In this document: in pieces, positions 8,938 through 12,939 of the stretch | Layout of the letters: every line of letters begins with the position of its first letter | Numbering within the stretch: position 1 is the stretch's first letter | Origin: Euperipatoides rowelli | Taxonomy: Eukaryota; Onychophora; Udeonychophora; Euonychophora; Peripatopsidae | Direction: 5' to 3' (one strand) | Length of the DNA stretch: 12,939 nt | Assembly (NCBI GenBank): GCA_003024985.2 | Contig: PXIH01S0000899.1 | Notes under the pieces: generated by a model | What the model was told of the DNA's origin: nothing | Databases searched by the model: none | What the model saw: the letters and a program-made list of their open reading frames with translations, nothing else | Program-made: the position numbers and the translations under genes

Positions 8938-9141
8938 AATTATGGATTAGGCAGCATAATGGACCCTCTGGTAGGCATTGGGATCCCGGGGAGTGTCCAT
9001 AGACAAATTTTATAAACTAGCAAAAGAAAGCATGTCGTGGATACAAATAAGTTTAAAAATGTATCAAAGGCTTTTACTGGAATAATTGGAGCTATGGGGT
9101 TTGCCACAGAGTTGGACAGCAAACTTCACAAGATCTCCAAA
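8938..9141 (+). pseudogene. Possible coding relic with one in-frame stop
   Basis: One plus-strand frame is open from after the TGA at 8935-8937 to the TAA at 9142-9144, except for a single TAA at 9013-9015. The first 25 codons include GSIMDPLVGIGIPGSVHRQ. The following 42 codons include KHVVDTNKFKNVSKAFTG and then IIGAMGFATELDSKLHKISK. This reads like a soluble or membrane-edge protein: Gly/Ile/Ala-rich turns followed by an amphipathic, Lys-rich tail. That is unlike the Phe/Asn/Ile/stop-rich translations typical of this window. The segment is also richer in G+C than its flanks. I do not recognise the family. The opposite strand is also open (8940-9122), but its product is a hydrophobic mirror of this frame. 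It could be a decayed exon, a retroposed fragment or chance. Confidence 0.27.
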
Positions 9142-9144
9142 TAA

Positions 9145-9799
9145 CATCAGTACATCAGTCAGATCTGCTTTAGCAGGGCTTTCAAGTAAATCAAACATCA
9201 TTGCTTAGGATGAGTGGTTGAGAAGGAGGAGTAGCAAACCTTACCAATATACAGACATTTCTATTCTTTTAGGATGACGACACACAGAACATTCCTTGCA
9301 TTGTGATAAAAAAATATGACTATCATTAGGTTGCTATACAGAATGATTGTTGCTTTGTGGTAGTATTTTTTTTTATTACCTTTTATTCATACTAGGTGGC
9401 ATCACTATATTTTAGATATACTGTCTGTCAACACCTATCTCAGTTTACAACCAACATTAAGATAGGGGTAACCCAAATTGTTGGTATAGTAATTCTATTT
9501 AGTTTATGGGGGGAAATAAGCGTTAAGGTAGATGGTTTCATCTTTTGAACTTAATTCGAGTTAGAGCAGGTCGGTTTCAAAATCATTACCATGGTTTGAG
9601 AATTTAGCCTGATCATTTATGTGAATGTTAACATCTTTGGACGAATTGCTTCTACTTATTCAAACAAATTACAAACAAAAGTTTATTTTTATTCATAAAT
9701 TTCGGAAAATTTCTGGCTATATTTATTTGTCCAATAAAAGATAAAGTCACACGCCTAAAAATGTATAGGTGTAATTGTTTTGTAAATACGGCACGGGTT
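9145..9799. other. Gene-free stretch
   Basis: No gene is supported. A third-frame open segment just after the possible relic (about 9144-9207, peptide TSVRSALAGLSSKSNIIA then stop) may be its frameshifted continuation, but this is speculative. The minus-strand open frame at 9652-9918 is Phe/Ile/Arg-rich, ends inside the neighbouring foldback and has no recognisable domain. Confidence 0.4.
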
Positions 9800-9988
9800 C
9801 CCGAAACTACCCAAATTTTCGTGTACCCAAAAAAAAAAAACCTTGACAACCTGAAAAAAATCCTAACGATAATTATCAATCTGATGAAATTTAAAAAAAA
9901 CTCAACCAGGCCGAACAATTGGGTTGGGGGTTTTTATGGGTCAGGTCGGGTTTATTTATGGGTGCCCGAAAATTCTGGTAGTTTTGGG
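9800..9988. repeat. Diverged foldback element, about 29-bp arms
   Basis: The left arm 9800-9828 (CCCGAAACTACCC... GTGTACCC) and the right arm 9960-9988 (GGGTGCCCG... GTTTTGGG) are reverse complements over 29 bases with 5 mismatches. Complementarity seems to continue loosely inward: an A-rich tract then CCTTGACAACCTG on the left, against CAGGTCGGGTTTATT on the right. GTAAATAC near 9782 and GTAAACATAC near 9988 lie outside the arms but do not make a clean duplication. It may be an old palindromic MITE. The open frames over it (9761-9991, 9952-10149) are not credible genes. Confidence 0.6.
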
Positions 9989-11066
9989 TAAACATACAGG
10001 ACTTTGCTGCATACATTCATAGACCGGACGTAGAAAGTAACCGATGCTATGAAACTTGCATTGTACGACCTACGTGGCCCATTCATTGAAAATAATATAT
10101 TTTTTAAAAAAAAAAGATGTGTTGATTCCAACGGCAGGCATATTAACAATTTTTAAAGGAGGCTTAATATTTTTTTCCCACCGCAGATCCCCGAAAACCA
10201 CCACAATTAAATATTGTTTCCAATGTGGAAATCCCGTTGAAACTATGTTTTAAAAATTGTTTGCGTCACCGCAGCACAACAGATATTTGTGAATGGTACT
10301 GGCTTTTTATACAGACTGTGGCTATAGAGTGCAGAGGCACGTAATATAGTCCACAACAGACTTTACCGTTAATAGCTGTTATTTCAAACAATTTTATAAT
10401 CTTGAGAAAAAATTATTAATAATATAGAAATGTTTAAAAAGAATAATAAAATTAATTAAAAATATTTGCAATTATACAAATTATTATTATGTTTGCTAAT
10501 GAATACAAAACCATTAATATATATATATATATTTTCCACCTCATTTAAATTTCCATTAGATTAAATTCCAGATGAGATGTTTGAGATACCATAAATGTAA
10601 AACAATTGTGTTCACTGTTGAAATTTTAGTGATTTTTTTTCCCAGCCAGTAAACAAGGTTTTTTTTTTATATTATTATAATAATGAATCATTCATTGTTC
10701 AAGACTTAATAGAGATGATTTCTGCAAGAGGGAGGGATGGGGGATAAAATAATGAAGATAGATTGAACAACAAAAGAAGGACAAAATCTTTTTACCAGCT
10801 AATTATAATTTCTGATATTAGCTCAAAAATAATAATAATAAAAATACAACTTCAATCCTCAAGAATGCCTGAGAGGCACAGGAGGCAGGGGGAAAATATT
10901 AGATTCATTATCTAATAGATCTTTTTTTAATGAGGATGTTGAATGATGTAAGGGTTATATATGTGTTTATATTATGTTAGAAAATTTTTATTTCATTGAG
11001 AAATTAAATTTTCAAATTTAAAAAAAAATATGGGTTATTGTACAATTTTAGTTACTGCTAATAAAT
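9989..11066. other. Gene-free A+T-rich stretch with microsatellites
   Basis: An AT microsatellite lies at 10517-10532 and a short AAT run at about 10829-10842. No coding frame beyond short chance ones is seen; the open frame at 10056-10253 lacks any recognisable feature. Confidence 0.5.
10517..10532. repeat. (AT)8 microsatellite
   Basis: Eight perfect AT units within A+T-rich sequence. Confidence 0.93.
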
Positions 11067-11085
11067 ATTTATTTATTTATTTATT
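11067..11085. repeat. (ATTT)n microsatellite
   Basis: About 4.75 perfect ATTT units. Read on the minus strand this is an AAAT/AATA tail directly following the G+C-richer island at 11087-11390, as often seen at the 3' end of LINE or SINE copies. Confidence 0.93.
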
Positions 11086-11086
11086 G

Positions 11087-11390
11087 GAAGGATAATCATC
11101 AATGCCCGGCACAATACTATTTAGGTATACATGAGGTTCAAGTATTCCCTAAGCAATCCAGACATCTTCTCCATGGTTAGGTTTCTGGGGAAGCACATAA
11201 TACCTGGTGATGGCCAGGGAAGGCTCCGGGAGGGGATGTCGGCTTAGTAGGAATTGGGCACGACAAAGGTTAAGGGGATAAGAAGGAAGGTTGGCCTAGT
11301 GCAGCCGGACGAAGAAGCTATTTATGGGAATGAACAATAAAAAGGCTGAAGACTGGTCTTTGGCTAAGCTCGATCTCAATCTTTTGTTCT
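11087..11390. mobile_element. G+C-richer island, possible retroelement relic
   Basis: This block is visibly richer in G+C than everything around it, suggesting separate origin. Two readings are possible. On the minus strand it would end in the AATA tail at 11067-11085, like the 3' end of a non-LTR retroposon. On the plus strand it shows CTATTTATGGG at about 11318-11328 and AATAAA at 11336-11341, spaced like the promoter and polyadenylation signal of an LTR, but I cannot find TG...CA ends or a flanking duplication. A plus frame from ATG 11131 is open for 38 codons to tandem TAG TAG (11245-11250). It is then open for 29 more codons to TAA 11338, with peptides such as MVRFLGKHIIPGDGQGRLRE and KVGLVQPDEEAIYGNEQ, so part may be decayed coding sequence. 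No family is recognised. Confidence 0.33.
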
Positions 11391-11488
11391 TAAGGAGGTG
11401 GAGGATATTATAAAATATTATATCACCATGTATGTTGAAATGAGGCAATTTACTGTACATACTTTATATCAGTGTTTTCCATATATTG

Positions 11489-11662
11489 TTCTATGGAATC
11501 CAGAGTTCCATGAAACCCTGAAGTTTCATGGAACTCTGAAGTTCCATGTAACTCTTAAATTCCATGGAACTCTGAAGTTCCATGTAAATCTTAAGTTCCG
11601 TGTGAATCTTAAGTTCCATCGAACTCTGAAGTTCCATGAGGTGAATATTAAGGTTCTGTGAG
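11489..11662. repeat. 18-bp minisatellite, about 9 units
   Basis: The consensus unit is AAGTTCCATGGAACTCTG. Clear units start at 11503, 11521, 11539, 11557, 11575, 11593, 11611 and 11629, with degraded part-units at both edges. Each unit carries the dyad GTTCCATGGAAC, perfect in some copies. Units alternate partly between CATGGAACTCTG and CATGTAA(C/A)TCTT forms. Because the period is a multiple of three, both strands stay open: plus gives hexapeptides KFHGTL/KFHVTL, minus gives MELQSS-like hexamers. Two mirror-image open frames (11398-11661 plus, 11491-11688 minus) are a by-product of that, and neither has other support as a gene. Confidence 0.94.
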
Positions 11663-12606
11663 AAATTTTCAGCACAAGATTTAGACATTTAAACAAAAAA
11701 AAAAAGGAAAAAAAAGTATTTCAATACTGAAGGATTTTAAGTATAGCAAGGTGTAACTAACTGCAGAAGTGAAATCAGCACAGAAAAGACACTATGGAGT
11801 GGTGCACTTGACCTTGTGCTAGTGAATCCACTATTCTGGCTGAAACTCAAGTTAGGGGGGGGGGGGGGCACAATTTTTTTTATCAAGTATGAAACTTTTA
11901 TGGCCAAATTTAATTGGGAAATATTAATTTTGAGAATCCTGTGAGGGGTTCAATTTTTGTACTCCTGTCAATGTTGAATCACATTATATATTTGGGGCAT
12001 TGGTCAAATTCAGTGTTGCAAAACAACAAGCTTTTTTTTTTTTTTAAAGGAACATTATTAGAAGCAGTTCCTTTCGAAGGAACAGACACCTGGAACTAAC
12101 TATTTTGTTAATGTGAGTTGATGGCCATTCCTTTCTATACCACAGAATATTAAAATTAGCTTACACTTGTAAAAAAAAGAACTCATTAAAAATATTTTAT
12201 ATAATCATATTGAGCTAACATTTAAATAGTCTAATTGTATACCATAAACGCAATAATAACGCCCCCTCTCCTCTACCCTCAGGTCATTGTTGAAAATATG
12301 TGTTATCTCACTAGTTCTTTTCTCTCATGATTTACACTAGTCCCAAGCTAAATTATAATTTGGGACTTTAAAATGAAATAAATGTTATATCTATTTCAAA
12401 TAAAAATAAAAAGTTACTCTTATAATTTCCTATATTATTTGCAGACATAATGATCTGCCAATCTTAAGTAGATGCACCTTAAGCAAAACTAAATATCTTA
12501 TAAATTAGAGTGTTAAAATTGCTAACTAAGCCATTGTTTATTCTGGAAAAAGAACTTAAACATAGAACTAGTTCTTTTTTCCTTTTTTTTTTTTTTTACA
12601 AAAAAA
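11663..12606. other. Gene-free stretch between the two minisatellites
   Basis: It contains poly-G at 11855-11868, poly-T at 12032-12045, a small stem GTTCCTT-TCG-AAGGAAC at 12067-12083, and an imperfect stem at 12545-12582 (GGAAAAAGAAC against GTTCTTTTTTCC). The open frame at 11914-12099 has no recognisable domain and crosses the T run, so it is not called. Confidence 0.55.
11855..11868 (+). repeat. Run of 14 G
   Basis: Uninterrupted G14 followed by CACAATTTTTTTT. Such a run can form a G-quadruplex and is prone to length errors in replication and sequencing. Confidence 0.95.
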
Positions 12607-12610
12607 AAAA
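12583..12610. repeat. T15-AC-A11 foldback at the edge of the 27-bp array
   Basis: Fifteen T, AC, then eleven A, directly abutting the first recognisable 27-bp unit. This marks the left boundary of the array. Confidence 0.9.
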
Positions 12611-12939
12611 TAGAACTGAGACAAGTTAACTTTGAACTAGAACTGGAACCAGTATATTCTGAACTAGTATTAGAACCACTTCATTTTGAGATAGAACTGG
12701 AACCAGTACATTTTAAACTAGTACTGGAACTAGTTCATTTTGAACTAGAACTGGAACAAGTACATTTAAAACTAGAACTGGAACCACTTCATTTTGAGCT
12801 AGACATGGAACCAGTTCATTTTGAACTAGTGCTGGAACCACTTAATTTTGAGCTAGACCTGGAACCAGTTCATTTTGAACTAGTTATGGAACCACTTCAT
12901 TTTGAGCTAGACCTGGAACCAGTTCATTTTGAACTAGTA
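12607..12939 (+). repeat. 27-bp minisatellite with emerging 54-bp higher-order unit
   Basis: Twelve full units begin at 12607, 12634, 12661 and so on every 27 bases to 12904, with no length change. A thirteenth is cut by the window edge. Consensus is GAACTAGAACTGGAACC followed by AGTTCATTTT. From 12769 two types alternate: A (GAACTAGT..., CCACTTCATTTT) and B (GAGCTAGACCTGG, CCAGTTCATTTT). The B units at 12850-12876 and 12904-12930 are identical, so the newest growth is by 54-bp dimers near the right edge, while the left units are most diverged. In the plus frame in register with the array the units read as nonapeptides of the form E-L-V/D/E-L/M-E-P-L/V-H-F. Confidence 0.96.

Larger units (their letters stand above)
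12526..12939 (+). other. Open frame through the 27-bp array, running off the window
   Basis: After TAA 12523-12525 one plus frame stays open for all 138 codons to the right edge. It starts across T- and A-runs (Phe and Lys stretches) and then enters 12 copies of a nonapeptide. Sample units are ELVLEPLHF, ELELEPVHF, ELDMEPVHF and ELDLEPVHF. Glu at position 5 is kept in all units but the first. Pro at 6, His at 8 and Phe at 9 are kept in most. ATG codons in this frame lie only inside the array (12805, 12886), so a start would need an upstream exon. The other two plus frames and all three minus frames hit stops within the unit. Because 27 is a multiple of three, an open ancestor stays open, so this is weak evidence of coding. 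It may be a repetitive exon or simply a satellite. Confidence 0.25.

Noticed and set aside
9761-10253. Several 65-88 codon frames on both strands
   Set aside because: They overlap one another and the foldback at 9800-9988, are rich in Phe/Lys from homopolymers, and show no domain.
11290-11375. tRNA-like Pol III promoter of a SINE (TGGCCTAGTGC as box A)
   Set aside because: The only B-box-like word (AGCTCGATCTC, near 11367) is a poor match and about 75 bases away, too far for a standard A/B pair.
11914-12099. 61-codon plus frame
   Set aside because: It runs through the T14 tract (Phe run), has no domain and has no flanking gene signals.
1-12939. CRISPR array, defence island or other prokaryotic gene system
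   Set aside because: There are no long ORFs. Repeats are contiguous tandem units without unique spacers, and transposon ends and composition are eukaryotic.

Overview
The window looks like non-coding nuclear DNA from a multicellular eukaryote, most likely an animal. It is strongly A+T-rich, dense in stop codons in all six frames, full of homopolymer runs, and built largely from transposon relics and tandem repeats. I find no complete, convincing protein-coding gene, no rRNA or tRNA, and no bacterial-style operon, Shine-Dalgarno site or CRISPR array. The species cannot be fixed from the sequence. A hAT-type MITE with an intact 8-bp target duplication and the absence of compact coding fit an intergenic or large intronic stretch of a repeat-rich animal genome.

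Layout. Positions 1-520 are unique A+T-rich DNA. A 436-bp non-autonomous hAT element lies at 529-964, flanked by identical 8-bp duplications. From 973 to about 5300 the sequence is mostly featureless, apart from T/A foldbacks, a decayed dispersed repeat in opposite orientations (about 3195-3245 and 4205-4295) and a weak telomere-like patch near 4417-4449. Positions 5308-5970 hold about seven copies of a roughly 95-bp tandem repeat, followed by a short open frame of doubtful meaning. Positions 6877-7530 hold three copies of a roughly 200-bp unit rich in promoter-like motifs (AAGATGGCGG, TGACATCA, TTTCCGG, CCATATATGG). A perfect 31-bp-arm hairpin lies at 8387-8453. A protein-like but interrupted frame lies at 8938-9141. 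A diverged foldback lies at 9800-9988. A distinctly G+C-richer island at about 11087-11390 may be a retroelement relic.

The last 1.5 kb holds two minisatellites with periods divisible by three: an 18-bp array (11489-11662) and a 27-bp array (12607 to the right edge). The 27-bp array has a nascent 54-bp higher-order unit and lies in a 138-codon frame that stays open to the window edge.

No set of genes works together here. The main points of interest are the higher-order, open 27-bp array, the perfect hairpin, the promoter-motif repeat cluster, and two stretches that read like broken protein-coding sequence.
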